This document shows positions 24,020 to 35,273 of a DNA stretch of 64,000 nucleotides, piece by piece. The notes beneath the pieces are model-generated. The model made no database searches. It worked only from the letters and a program-made list of their open reading frames with translations, and had not been told where the DNA came from. The stretch comes from Glebionis coronaria (lineage: Eukaryota; Streptophyta; Magnoliopsida; Asterales; Asteraceae). Every line of letters starts with the position of its first letter. Within the stretch, counting starts at the first letter, position 1. The DNA is taken from positions 95,123,237 to 95,187,236 of the forward strand of contig CM046878.1 in the NCBI GenBank assembly GCA_025667525.1, given 5' to 3'. Both the position numbers and the translations under genes were made by a program.

Positions 24020-24197
24020 TCAGAAGATATAGTTTTTTATAACAAAAATTATATAAAAAAAATAAACTGTAAGTATATAGAAAAAAGTTTATAAAAACAC
24101 CTTGTTTGTCGAGAATCTTGGCCTTAACATTGTCGATGGTGTCCGATGACTCAGCTTCAAGTGTGATTGTTTTCCCTGTTTTCACAAATATCTGCAT
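21053..24197 (-). CDS. divergent ubiquitin-60S ribosomal protein L40 fusion (141 aa)
   Basis: Five exons on the minus strand: 24197-24101, 23945-23859, 22218-22095, 21288-21222, 21103-21053. All junctions are GT-AG and all phases fit, giving 141 residues. Residues 1-74 are ubiquitin ([18 protein letters not shown]... to LRLRGG) but two residues of the beta1-beta2 loop are missing, taking away Leu8, and there are several other changes ([11 protein letters not shown] for the usual GRTLADYNIQK). The tail is L40-like, with the zinc-binding set CRKCYARL...NCRKKKC intact, but its start ([18 protein letters not shown]) is about a dozen residues longer than usual and its end ([13 protein letters not shown]) replaces KKKIK. 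Normal genes of this kind supply ubiquitin and ribosomal L40 after cleavage at Gly-Gly. An in-frame ATG lies 63 bp upstream. The open frame over five exons argues for a used gene; a diverged duplicate is the other reading. Confidence 0.88.
22383..23425. repeat. direct repeat pair in ubiquitin intron 2
   Basis: The stretch 'gatcccccattaaatattaa' and 'cccaatatcctaacc...caacaattagccaacaa' occurs near 22,400-22,500 and again near 23,290-23,412, in swapped order. It brackets the MITE cluster and points to a local duplication. Confidence 0.6.
22800..23775. mobile_element. cluster of palindromic MITEs in ubiquitin intron 2
   Basis: At least three to four diverged fold-backs made of GGCTTATATAAG / CTTATATAAGCC motifs and their complements. 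The copy from 23,413 begins ggggctgtttgttttagctt, the complement of the end of the BASS intron MITE. They lie wholly within an intron and carry no ORF. Confidence 0.6.
23981..24016. repeat. (ATT)n microsatellite in ubiquitin intron 1
   Basis: About twelve ATT triplets in a row, next to A and T runs. Likely variable in length. Confidence 0.85.
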
Positions 24198-24398
24198 TTT
24201 TCTTTTTTGTTTGTTTCTCTCACTAAAACGGTGCTTTCTGGTTGAAGGAAATGAGCTCACTCATTATTTTATTAGGTTTTGTTGGTTCATACAATTGGGC
24301 TTGAAAGCCCATCATACATATTTTTGGACTTGTTTGTTCGGTATGCAAGATAAAAGGTCTAGCAGCACCATCAAAATTAGAATATTAGGGAGAAATTC

Positions 24399-24561
24399 CA
24401 ATGTTTAAAAACCCGATTTTTTAATTGACCCGGTCGTATCATCGGGTTACGGTGTAACCGATTTAATCAACGGTTCAATCGGAATTTTTTTCAAAACTGA
24501 CATCCGATCACTTGACCAGGTCACGGTTCAACCGAGAACGGGTCAACCCGGATTTTAAACA
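24399..24561. mobile_element. MITE-like element with TTTAAAA-CCCG ends
   Basis: Begins GTTTAAAAACCCG and ends CCCGGATTTTAAAC, an inverted pair, and the interior repeats 'cggttcaa' and 'gggtcaac'. No clear target duplication, so this is a weak call. Confidence 0.4.
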
Positions 24562-25070
24562 CTAAGAAATACATGTATCCCCAAATATAACCTTTTTAAT
24601 TACATACTAGCAGGGTACCCGCGCGATGCGGCTGCGGGTACCTGTAACATAATTTCGGTGAACAATATTTTAACTTTACGTTTTTTAACAACAGCATTTC
24701 AAAAAGCAAAAATTTAAGGTTTATGTAGCTTTATCTAATTGTCTAACCGAATCGATGGTGGCTCTAGTTCTCGGTTGAACCAGTTAATCTGGTTTGAATT
24801 AAAAATTGTAAATATATATGTTTTAAATTGTTTTGTGAGGTGAATATAAAATTGTATATTTGAGTAATGAGGTGTATTAATTATATGTTTATTGTTATTA
24901 ATTGATTTTGAAAAAATAAGATGTAGTGATATTTGTTGTTTTGTATAATATGTTACTTTATTTGAAAATTATGGTAATAAAGTGTTTTAATTATAATATT
25001 AATTACATTTTAATGATAATTTTAAATGTAATATATGTTATAAAAGTTCGTATGCTTATTGTGGTTGTAC
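24562..25070. other. upstream flank of the ubiquitin gene, AT-rich
   Basis: Contains a short GC-rich block (gtacccgcgcgatgcggctgc near 24,616) of a type often seen in plant repeats, and otherwise AT-rich DNA. No gene is seen. Confidence 0.4.
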
Positions 25071-27976
25071 TGTAACACCCCATTTTGATAATGGAATGTC
25101 ACGCGTAATTATGGCGTGTCATCAAAGCATACAAGGATAAATGTCTAAACATTACATGACCATAGGGATAACCGGAATCAAACATCGGTTCCCAACATAA
25201 GCCCAAAACATAATAAAGCAAAAGAAATGAATGAAAGACTAAACAAGCATAAGTATATGAAGGCAAAAAGGAAAAGAAGTCTCTAGCAGCTTCCATCATA
25301 TGCACGTCCTCCAAATGCTCGAGTCTTCCCTAGGGTACCTGCCGTTTTGGGACATGGAAAGGAAAGTAACGGCTGAGCAAAACGCTCAGTGCACGGATGT
25401 AGACATAGTATGAATGACTAAGCATGATAAAGACTTAATAGCAGCGGGTATGTATAAGTCCTGGAAAACCTGGAACATGTTCATAAAACTGGTTTTATAG
25501 TTTGAAAAGCCTTATGTTTATCTTATGAAAACTGTTTAACATAGTTTACCATTAGCCAATGTAGGTCATGAAAATCCACCGTGCATGAATACTTGGAGGG
25601 GTGACCTCATCATGCAAAATTAGAGGGGCTGCCTCTAATTTAATATACTGGTTTTGGGTAGGAGGGATCAGCTCCTTGTGAATGATGCAAGGCACACACC
25701 ACATTCACACTGAGTAATCTGATGAAAACATGTAACTAGGATGCACCCATACGCCCCACATGATAAATATAATAATATGGCCAAAAGCTGAAGGGACGCC
25801 ACGAGCAATCACTCCACTGTGGTGAAGTCATAACACCAGTACCTCTAGTGTTATGGTTATGGTACCTCCATAACTAGGTGAAACTGGTCATGCATGTATA
25901 TGGCTATAGGTATTCTAAATTAAACATAAGCAAATCAAACATATAAACTTATACTACGGGAAAACAGTTGGCTGCATACAGGGAATCCTAATAAGGAAAG
26001 AATGTCCATATTGAAAGGACGGGAATCCGTACCTTATGTCCAGTGAACGAAGAAGACGAACTGAGGAGAGTCCTACTTCGGTACCACTAATGCTACATAA
26101 ATACATACGTGTATAAGTATCTGATTACTAAATACGTAACTGGTTTTATGTCATGTCTTAGCTTATTTTATACGTTCATGTCATGTTTTACTGTTTTAAG
26201 CTTTAAATTGTGTTTATCTTATATTCTGTCTATTCTGATTAAGTATTACTCGTATTTCATGTATTATTATACTTGCTGTGTAATAATAAGTAACTTTCTA
26301 AAAATAGCAGGTTTCCCAAAATAGAAAGTTTCCAAAAATAGAAAGTTTCCAAAAATAGAAAGTTTCCAAAAATAGAAAGTTTCCAAAAATAGAAAGTTTC
26401 AAAAAATATAATTATTGCTTAAAATAGATAAGTTTCTATAAATAGAAAGTTTTCATAAATAGATTAGATGCCTTAATTAAATAAGTTTTTAAAAATAGAA
26501 AGTTTCCATAAATAGATTAGCTGCCTTAATTACATAAGTTTCTAAAAATAGAAAGTTTCCATAAATAGATATAAGCTGGTTAAATAAGCTAAGTATATAA
26601 GCTTAAGTGTTTTCTGATTATTTTTCTAAGTCATAATGATATAAGGTATAGTTTATTAATTATTACATGTAATTTAAATAAACTATAGGTTAAAAGTATT
26701 TAATTAAATATATCATGTTTTTAATTAAATAAAGTTAAATACTTAGGTTAAAACATGTATTAATAATTATTAACAATATAACCTAAGTCATGTTAATTAA
26801 TTAATTATAACCATGGTTTTTAATAATTAATTAATTATAAAGTCTAGAAAAATAAATACTTAGGTTAAAATTTCATGATCTAATAATTAAATTATAACCT
26901 AAGTCGTTTTATTAAATTAATCATGTCATATTTTATTAATTTAATTTATAACATATGATTATTAAAACATAACCTTAACATAAACCATGAACCGGATCGT
27001 GACTAGAAACCATGAACCGGACCCGTAATCAACACCATACCCCGAACCACTTCGGGGTTCTCCCTAGTTTGCTGCTGCCGTGGGACCCACACCACCAAAC
27101 CGAGACCATGAGGTCTCGGTGGTGGTTCACAAGCCAAGCTGAGACCCCTTAGGGGTTCGGTTTAGGCGTCGGCTAGACAAACACCCCTAAAAACCCTTGT
27201 TTCGATCTACCCCATAATCATAGACATGTTTAATAAATGTTTTAATTAGTTTTTAAAAACATCATGATCTTATGTAATTTATTAAATCAAAACATAAAAG
27301 AAAAAGGTTAAAAAGGTTATACCGAATGCGTGGATCAATCAAGGACGAACATACACGAATGCTTGCACAAAATAGAAGATCAAAAATCAACCCTAACACC
27401 CTTGTGGTGTTCTTGAAGGTGGCGGCCAAAGAGAGGAAGAAAGGAGAAGGAGAAACTTTTTAGGGTTTTGTTATTTTTACTGTAATGTGAATTGTGACCA
27501 AAAGATTTTACCTTAACCCCTTTTTGCTAGTTAGTTAATTTTGCATGGGCTAAGCCCATTTTTCCTCCCTAATTCCGTGGCATGGGGCCCACATGGGGTA
27601 ACCCGTACTTTTCTCGAGTCTAAATATTATAGTATATTCTCGTGTTTTATCGTGTTCGTGTTTTACGTGTTTTTATTAATTATTAACTGTGACTTAATAT
27701 ATTTATTCGTGTTCGTAATAAATATATATATACGTAAATAATATTAGCTTGTGATTAAATTACGTTCATGATTTCATGATCGCATGTTCGGAATTATAAT
27801 TATTATTTGAATAATTATCGTGTGTTCATACGTAATAAATACTTATCGTGTTCTAACACGTACATAATACTTAAAATTCTTATACGTGAACATAAACATA
27901 CTATAAAAGGAAAGTTTTAATCTAGTACGTACGATCTTAAGGGTACTATTCATGGTGAAAGCATGCGGGTTTTACA
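25071..27976 (-). repeat. 3' LTR of the gypsy element (complete, 2.9 kb)
   Basis: Ends TGTAAAACCC and GGGGTGTTACA on the element's strand, with the inverted TG...CA ends of LTRs. It includes a tandem array of 17-bp units and AT-rich blocks. Compared by eye with the other LTR it differs at only a few per cent of sites. Confidence 0.85.
26290..26560. repeat. 17-bp tandem array inside the 3' LTR
   Basis: Units of the type aaaaatagaaagtttcc occur about six times in a row (26,297-26,400), with looser copies up to 26,560. The other LTR has the matching array at 33,390-33,600 with a different copy number and fewer loose copies. Confidence 0.85.
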
Positions 27977-30900
27977 ACTCTTCCCCCCTAAAAAGAATAA
28001 TTCGTCCCCGAATTATAGATAACGTAAACTGAAAGAGAAACATACCCGGATCAAACTGAGAGGGTATGTAAGATAAATGAATGTGCAAGTGACCTGGCAA
28101 AAAGAACGCGAAACGCGACACGTCTTGAAAGGACATGGAACGTGACGTGACTGAAAGGACATATCTAATTGATAAGAGAAAACGGATAAGAAGTTTGGAT
28201 GAACTTGTCCGTTTCCAAGTGGCCTCCCTCTTGGAACGGTTCCTTCACAAGATCTTGACGCGAATGATAAATCTTGGTCCTCCTGACCTTGACTTGAATA
28301 CGAAGAAGTTCTTGGTTATCAACGTAAGGTAGATCGCCTAAATTTAATCGAGGGAATAAGAATTAACGTGTAAGGCAACTGAAACGTTATCGTGCAAGAC
28401 ACTCTAACTTAACTGATAATTAGCAACGATGCGTGAGACACAAAGAAACGTAGTACGTGAAAAATTTTGAACGTGACACGCGAAAAAATTTTGAACGTGA
28501 TACATTAAGATATGATGAGTGTAGTATGAGTAAACATATCGTGACCATGATACGTGTAACATATCTTGATCATGATATGAGGAACGTGGAATGAACATGA
28601 CATGTGAAACATATCGTGAACATAGAATATAATGGCGGTAACGCCAAATGCCACAAGGTGAGACATAGAATATGACGAGAAACGTCTATCTAAGGATAGG
28701 GAGTTTTACTAAACTTGGGTCTGATCTCTCAAGTTCTTGCAAAACTTCCCAGAATGAGAAAAATGAATGTAAAATTGTAAGCCGAGATGCCATCATGAAC
28801 ATGAATAGTGTCATGAACGCGAGCGCGAAAGCAAGTTGTAAAATTAGAACAAGGACGTGAAGTAAATAAGGAGCACAATTGCGAATCTTTGTCAGAACCG
28901 ATAACTAAGGGATTGCCAAATGATCGGATGAGCCTTGGTTGGAACATGTCCGATCAATCTGTTGGTTCTGAAATCCTTACGGATGTAAGGATTCTGCAGA
29001 CTTGATCAAACTGTTTGCAATAAACCAGATAGCATCATGCTTCTTCTGAATTCGCGTTAATCTGGTAACCAAAATCCATGGAGATCTTGTCCCATTTCAA
29101 TTCACAATTTCAGATGATAAAAACATCCCAGTCTGTTGGTGTCCTATATTAGCCTGTTTGTAAGACAGGTATGAAGATATGAACGTAACTGTATCTTGCT
29201 TCATCGAACTTGCTGCATAGGAGTTTACGAAACTCTGAGTCTATGAATCCAAACTTCTCTTAGCGTAGGATTTTCTAGAACACCTAATGTAGTGTAGGGT
29301 TCTCTCCTTTACGCATAAACTGAGTCATGGTAAAATTAACCGTAGAAACCCATGTGATTCAGCGTGTCACTGTAATCAAACAGAATTGATATTGGAAAAT
29401 TTTCCAAGGTAAAATTTCGCTTGTCATAGGATTTGAAACATAGTGCAGATATGGTCTTCCTGTTCTTTTCTAGGCTTAGAGGAAATCAGGTTATCCTCAA
29501 TAAAAACAATGATGAATTTGCTTATGAGTTCATGGAAACTCGTTCTTATAATGTTGTTTGAGCATTGATGAGACTAATTCAAAATCATAAATCTAGCATG
29601 ACCGAGTCGTGCATGAATAGCAGTCATGGACATGTCCTGCTTTTTCACTCGTCACTATTGGCAGCATGATCATGAATCCGATCTTGGAAAAATGCTTAAC
29701 ACCATACGGTTGATTGGACATGTCGTCGATACGTGGAGGAGAATAACGGTTATGAATGGTGATTTGTTTAAATCGACGGTAGTCGACACATAATCTCATG
29801 GTACCGTCCTTCTCCTTGTAGGTTCTTCTGGAATATATGGGAAGATTTTGGAATAATCAACTGGCTATGCAAAAAAGGACTTAAGTGGTCGTGTCTTACT
29901 GACAGCTAGAAAATTTTAGCGACCATGGCTAACAACGTACATGCTTGTAAGCATAGATAATTTGTACAGATTTTCCCGATGGAAAATCAAGCTGAATGTA
30001 TTCAGGAGCCTGAACATTACTGTACATAATTATGAATCGTAGCATGGTGTGTTGTTCATAGTCCATAATTAGGATAAAATTCATCTCGTGTCTGTCCGAG
30101 GAAATACGTTAGCAGCTTGGATCTCATCATTAAGCTGAAGGAAAACCTTCGTATACGTGGGAATACAAAAGGCGTCCTTCATGGTCATGAATATATGAAA
30201 TATGGTGAAACAAATGAAAGTGACATCGGCAACGTGACAGTTCTCACTGATGCGCCGGTAATGGTATTGAAATTCTTGTGGCCTGATTAATACATGGCAC
30301 AACAAAATGGATATACCCTTGGAGGGTACCCTAAATTTCTTAGAAATGTTCCATAGTTGGACGTGAGTCATGTGTCTTGACCCGTGTCTTGGAACTATAA
30401 GCATGACATATGTCTTGACTAGTGTCTTGACATGTGTCTTCAGAAAGTATACGTGAGACCTATGTCTTGACTGATGTCTTGACATGTGTCTCGAGATGTG
30501 AAATAACTAGAACCACAATATTAGGGTATTATGCCAGAATTGGCGGATCGTATGGACCACTGATCAATTGTAAGTCTGATCACGTCCGCAGCCGGAGCCT
30601 CGGTTACGATTTCTAGGGTAGTTGTTGCATAGTAGTGGTTACTATCATCCTGCCTGTCAGTTCCATGACGGTCATTCTCATGACTGTGATTCATGTAACT
30701 ATTCAGCTGAGTGGCCGGCTGGTACCGGTTTGCACTCATATGGCTGAAATGACAGCCGAATGACGTGTGACATGTAACTAAGAATTAGGGACAATGATTG
30801 ATGGAAATCGTCTGACGGTGAAGCATCTTCTCGTCCGATCGCTTTGATCTAACGCCTTGTATGAGCTCCAGGTTGTGAACAACATCAGCATCTCGTAGCG

Positions 30901-32165
30901 TCTCCCAACATCAGCAGCATCAACCTTTAGTAACATCTCCAAGCTATTAGCGGCATCGGCAATCTTGTAGAATATCAGCAAGTGAACATACGCCTGAGAT
31001 GATTTAGAATCGACTAGCGAATACTCGTGAAGTATTGTAAGTGAAATACACATTGATTAAGGTATGATAAATACACATGGAATACGGTACATGGAGTACA
31101 CGTGGAATGCACATGAAATGATCGGTATGGGGTCGATCATTTATCATGATTTAGGAAAGTATATCGGTTAAATGGTTAGGAAAAACCATCATGATAACCT
31201 GGCAGTATTAGCATAGACATCATTTTGGTTATATCGAGAAACGTTAAAGTGTGGTTACACAAAATTCAATGATGATTTGTCTGACAACATGATTAATGAA
31301 AACCAACCATGACTATCATGAAACCAGAATTCAATGAAATCCAACAATGTCTTGCATGAAGGCATAATAACAAAAGAGGCGTAAGACGTAATCCACATGA
31401 AGACGGAATTATCATGAAGAAACATGAAACAATTTAACATGAAGGAGTGTATAACATAATCAGCATGAAATTGAGTTTAACCATGACAGTATGAAAACAT
31501 ACTTGACATAAAAACATAGTAACTTATGAGGGGACACAAAAAAAATTTATGCCAATAAATCATGAGAAAAATTTTATGCATGAAAAAAAAACAGTGCATG
31601 AATGCGTAATGTAGTTTATAAAAACCTTTATATGTGCGAGGGGACGCCTATGGGTCGGTCCCAAAACAAAAGACATGGCGAGGGGACGCCTATGGGTCGG
31701 TCCCAAAGTTAAAAGTTTCGATAAAAGCACATGCGACTAAATAGGGCCAGTCCTGTACCAACCATTACTTAGTCATAATCCCTGGAACAATGATACATGA
31801 AACATAGATAAATGAAACTCATCTGTCAAAACTTATCAGAAAAAAATAATTTATGTGACTAATTATGAACTACTGGGGTTTAGTCCACATAGCCACAATT
31901 CACGAGGAACATTATGCATGAAACAATGACACATAACTAAATATGAATGACGGTTGTCCATCCATATTAGTAAAAAAATATCGATGAAAACATCAAGGTT
32001 AAAACCTCAAGGTGCTGAAAACATCATGGTTAAAGCAACAATGCGCTGAAAACATCAATACGTAGAATAACAAACGTTGGCTTAGGAAGCTCCTGGTGAC
32101 TACCCACTAGTCACAGGTCAAGTTTTAGAGCCTACAGGTCGAAGCCTTGGCTCTGATACCATAAT
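27977..32165 (-). pseudogene. gypsy interior: polypurine tract, pol remnants, primer site
   Basis: On the minus strand a block near 29,830-29,690 reads GTMRLCVDYRR, then RYSPPRIDDMSNQ and KHFSKI, the start of a Ty3/gypsy reverse transcriptase (usual form: MRMCVDYRALNK...YPLPRIDDL). The catalytic YVDD part, RNase H and integrase are not seen as open frames. Short repeats of tgtcttgac (30,360-30,500) and a tandem pair gaggggacgcctatgggtcg (31,640 and 31,680) lie in the rest. It cannot encode working proteins. Confidence 0.75.
32149..32161 (-). other. primer-binding site (initiator-Met tRNA)
   Basis: The minus strand reads TGGTATCAGAGCC five bases inside the 5' LTR, the usual primer site of plant LTR elements primed by the initiator methionine tRNA. 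It fixes the orientation of the element. Confidence 0.85.
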
Positions 32166-34364
32166 TGTAACACCCTATTTTGATAATGGAATGTCACGCG
32201 TAATTATGGCGTGTCATCAAAGCATACAAGGATAAATGTCTAAACATTACATGACCATAGGGATAACCAGAATCAAACATCGGTTCCCAACATAATCCCA
32301 AAACATAATAAAGCAAAAGAAATGAATGAAAGACTAAACAAGCATAAGTATATGAAGGCAAAATGGAAAAGAAGTCTCTAGCAGCTTCCATGCTATGCAC
32401 GTCCTCCAAATGCTCGAGTCTTCCCTAGGGTACCTGCCGTTTTGGGACATGGAAAGGAAAGTAACGGCTGAGCAAAACGCTCAGTGCACAGATATAGACA
32501 TAGTATGAATGACTAAGCATGATAAAGACTTAATAGCAGCGGAAATGTATAAGTCCTGGAAAACCTGGAACACGTTCATAAAACTGGTTTTATAGCTTGA
32601 AAAGCCTTATGTTTATCTTATGAAAACTGTTTAACATATTTTACCATTAGCCAATATAGGTCATGAAAATCCACCGTGCATGAATACTTGGAGGGGTGAC
32701 CTCATCATGCAAAATTAGAGGGGCTGCCTCTAATTTAATATATTGGTTTTGGGTAGGAAGGATCAGCTCCTTGTGAAGGATGCAAGGCACACACCACATT
32801 CACACTGAGTAATCTGCTGAAAACATGTAACTAGGATGCACCCATACGCCCCACATGATAAATATAATAATATGGCCAAAATCTGAAGGGACGCCACGAG
32901 CAATCACTCCGTCGTGGTGAAGTCATAACACCAGTGCCTCTAGTGTTATGGTTATGGTACCTCCATAACTAGGTGAAACTGGTCATGCATGTATATGGCT
33001 ATAGGTATTCTAAATTAAACATAAGCAACAAACATATAAACTTATACTACGGGAAAACAGTTGGCTGCATACGGGGAATCCTAATAAGGAAAGAATGTCC
33101 ATACTGAAAGGACCGGAATCCGTACCTTATGTCCAGTGAACGAAGAAGATAAACTTAGGAGAGTCCTACTTCGGTACCACTAATGCTTCATAAACACATA
33201 CGTGCATAAGTATCTGATTACTAAATACGTAACTGGTTTTATGTCATGTCTTAGCTTATTTTATACGTTCATGTCATGTTTTACTGTTTTAAGCTTTAAA
33301 CTGTGTTTATCTTATATTCTGTCTATTCTGATTAAGTATTACTCGTATTTCATGTATTATTATACTTGCTGTGTAATAATAAGTATCTTTCTAAAAATAG
33401 CAGGTTTCCTAAAATAGAAAGTTTCCAAAAATAGAAAGTTACCAAAAAATAGAAAGTTTCCAAAAATAGAAAGTTTCCAAAAATAGAAAGTTTCCAAAAA
33501 TAGAAAGTTTCCAAAAATAGAATTACTGCTTAAAATAGATAAGTTTCTAAAAATAGAAAGTTTCCATAAATAGATTAGCTGCCTTAATTACATAAGTTTC
33601 TAAAAATAGAAAGTTTCCATAAATAGATATAAGCTGGTTAAATAAGCTAAGTATATAAGCTTAAGTGTTTTCTGATTATTTTTCTAAGTCATAATGATAT
33701 AAGGTATAGTTTATTAATTATTACATGTAATTTAAATAAACTATAGGTTAAAAGTATTTAATTAAATATATCATGTTTTTAATTAAATAAAGTTAAATAC
33801 TTTGGTTAAAACATGTATTAATAATTATTAACAATATAACCTAAGTCATGTTAATTAATTAATTATAACCATGGTTTTTAATAATTAATTAATTATAAAG
33901 TCTAGAAAAATAAATACTTAGGTTAAAATTTCATGATCTAATAATTAAATTATAACCTAAGTCATGTTTTATTAAATTAATCATGTCATATTTTATTAAT
34001 TTAATTTATAACATATGATTATTAAAACATAACCTTAACATAAACCATGAACCGGATCGTGACTAGAAACCATGAACCGGACCCGTAATCAACACCATAC
34101 CACGAACCACTTCGGGGTTCTCCCTAGTTTGCTGCTGCCGTGGGACCCACACCACCAAACCGAGACCATGAGGTCTCGGTGGTGGTTCACAAGCCAAGCC
34201 GAGACCCCTTAGGGGTTCGGTTTAGGCGTCGGCTAGACAAACACCCCTAAAAACCCTTGTTTCGATCTACCCCATAATCATAGACATGTTTAATAAATGT
34301 TTTTTAATTAGTTTTTAAAAACATCATGATCTTATGTAATTTATTAAATCAAAACATAAAAAAC
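32166..34364 (-). repeat. 5' LTR of the gypsy element, truncated
   Basis: Matches 25071 to about 27,298 with few changes, including the 17-bp array. Its outer part is missing; after 'aaaacataaaa' the sequence leaves the LTR and enters unit B. Confidence 0.85.
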
Positions 34365-34376
34365 TTTGATGTCGTT

Positions 34377-34728
34377 CTACCCCTACCCGGCCTGATTTAG
34401 CCTGTATTTAATTTGCATGTTTTTACTAGCCTTTTCAATTAGCCTAACCAACATGTTTTAGCACGTACTGATAATTACTTGCTTTTACCCACTATTCTGA
34501 CCGTCACCAAACCCTCCTAATTTTTGCCATCTTTGGCTATGCGATATACCTCGTTTTCTAATATGCCAGGCATACAAAAAGAAAACATGTCAGCCATCAT
34601 GTGTTTACTATTTGGAGCATCATGTTTCTATGTAATTTACCATTTACTGGTCTTTTTTCTTCAGGTTGTAATCATGTCATTAATGGGGGTTTTCTCTTGT
34701 CATGCTTTGGGCTAAGAAGAAAGCATAA
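34377..34728 (+). pseudogene. BASS last intron and exon 9 fragment, unit B
   Basis: Matches the last BASS intron from about 6094 and exon 9 (here 34665-34728) with an internal deletion in the intron. An extra G in the run GGGGG after ATG shifts the frame, so the original end (...WAKKKT) is lost and the frame stops at TAA in 'gggctaaga'. No other BASS exon is present, so this is a fragment. Confidence 0.88.
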
Positions 34729-34984
34729 GCATCCATTATCTAAGTGCAAATTTAGTGATTTATGACAAATGAGCTAATGTTTTGTAATAGGAAATAGTTC
34801 TATCCTATCCAAGTTTATAAAATGAGATTATGTACAAAGGAAGTTTATTACATGTTGTATACTGTTTTATATATTGTGGAATATACATCTTACCATTCCA
34901 AGGTGATTATTAGGCTGGATGGAGTTGTGGGAGAGAAACTCACGCTTTTTCTCTTCACTCGTTTAAATTATCTTTGTATTTTCG

Positions 34985-35273
34985 AATCATATTATGTTCA
35001 TGTGTACATCATATTCTGGATTCGTTCTTTTTTTCAGCGCTCGAGTGGGATTGACTATTATGGCTCATTTCTTCTTTAGAACATTAAACACTGTTCCACA
35101 TCATTCTTTATTGATTCTTGCTTTTTCTTATACAAAATTCGTTTGTTATTATCATCTGCTGGTTTTGGTATCGTCTTAACGAGTACACCAACTCTTGGTA
35201 TTGCCTCAACGAGTGGCGCCAACTCTGATATAACCCGTCCACATGATAATATCCCCAAGGGAAAGATACGCGT
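34985..35273 (-). pseudogene. PIF/Harbinger nuclease pseudogene, unit B, C-terminal part
   Basis: On the minus strand it reads VKTIPKPADDNNKRILYKKKQ and ESIKNDVE, a block just before the C-terminus of HARBI1/ALP1-like nucleases. It is cut off at 35,273 by the CACTA element; the N-terminal part goes on at 48,262. Confidence 0.75.

Larger units (their letters stand above)
25071..34364 (-). mobile_element. Ty3/gypsy-type LTR retrotransposon, gutted, 5' LTR truncated
   Basis: Two long direct repeats (25071-27976 and 32166-34364) begin TGTAACACCC; the complete one ends TTTTACA. Next to the second LTR lies a primer-binding site TGGTATCAGAGCC (minus strand, 32161-32149) as used with initiator-Met tRNA; next to the first lies a polypurine tract (minus strand, AGGGGGGAAGAGT). 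So the element runs on the minus strand: 5' LTR on the right, 3' LTR on the left. The interior of about 4.2 kb keeps only scraps of pol. The 5' LTR lacks about 680 bp and stops where unit B begins, so no target duplication can be read. Confidence 0.88.

Noticed and set aside
24106..24408. Plus-strand ORF of 100 codons
   Set aside because: Antisense shadow of ubiquitin exon 1.
24600..24660. Helitron end (CTAG-like with GC-rich hairpin)
   Set aside because: A GC-rich block is present, but no TC start, CTRR end or A|T insertion site could be put together.
25099..25314. ORF of 71 codons found twice (also 32,194-32,409)
   Set aside because: Both copies lie at the same place in the two LTRs; the identity comes from the LTR repeat, and no motif is present.
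26109..26324. ORF of 71 codons found twice (also 33,202-33,417)
   Set aside because: Again LTR sequence, hydrophobic by AT-rich composition; no evidence of a gene.
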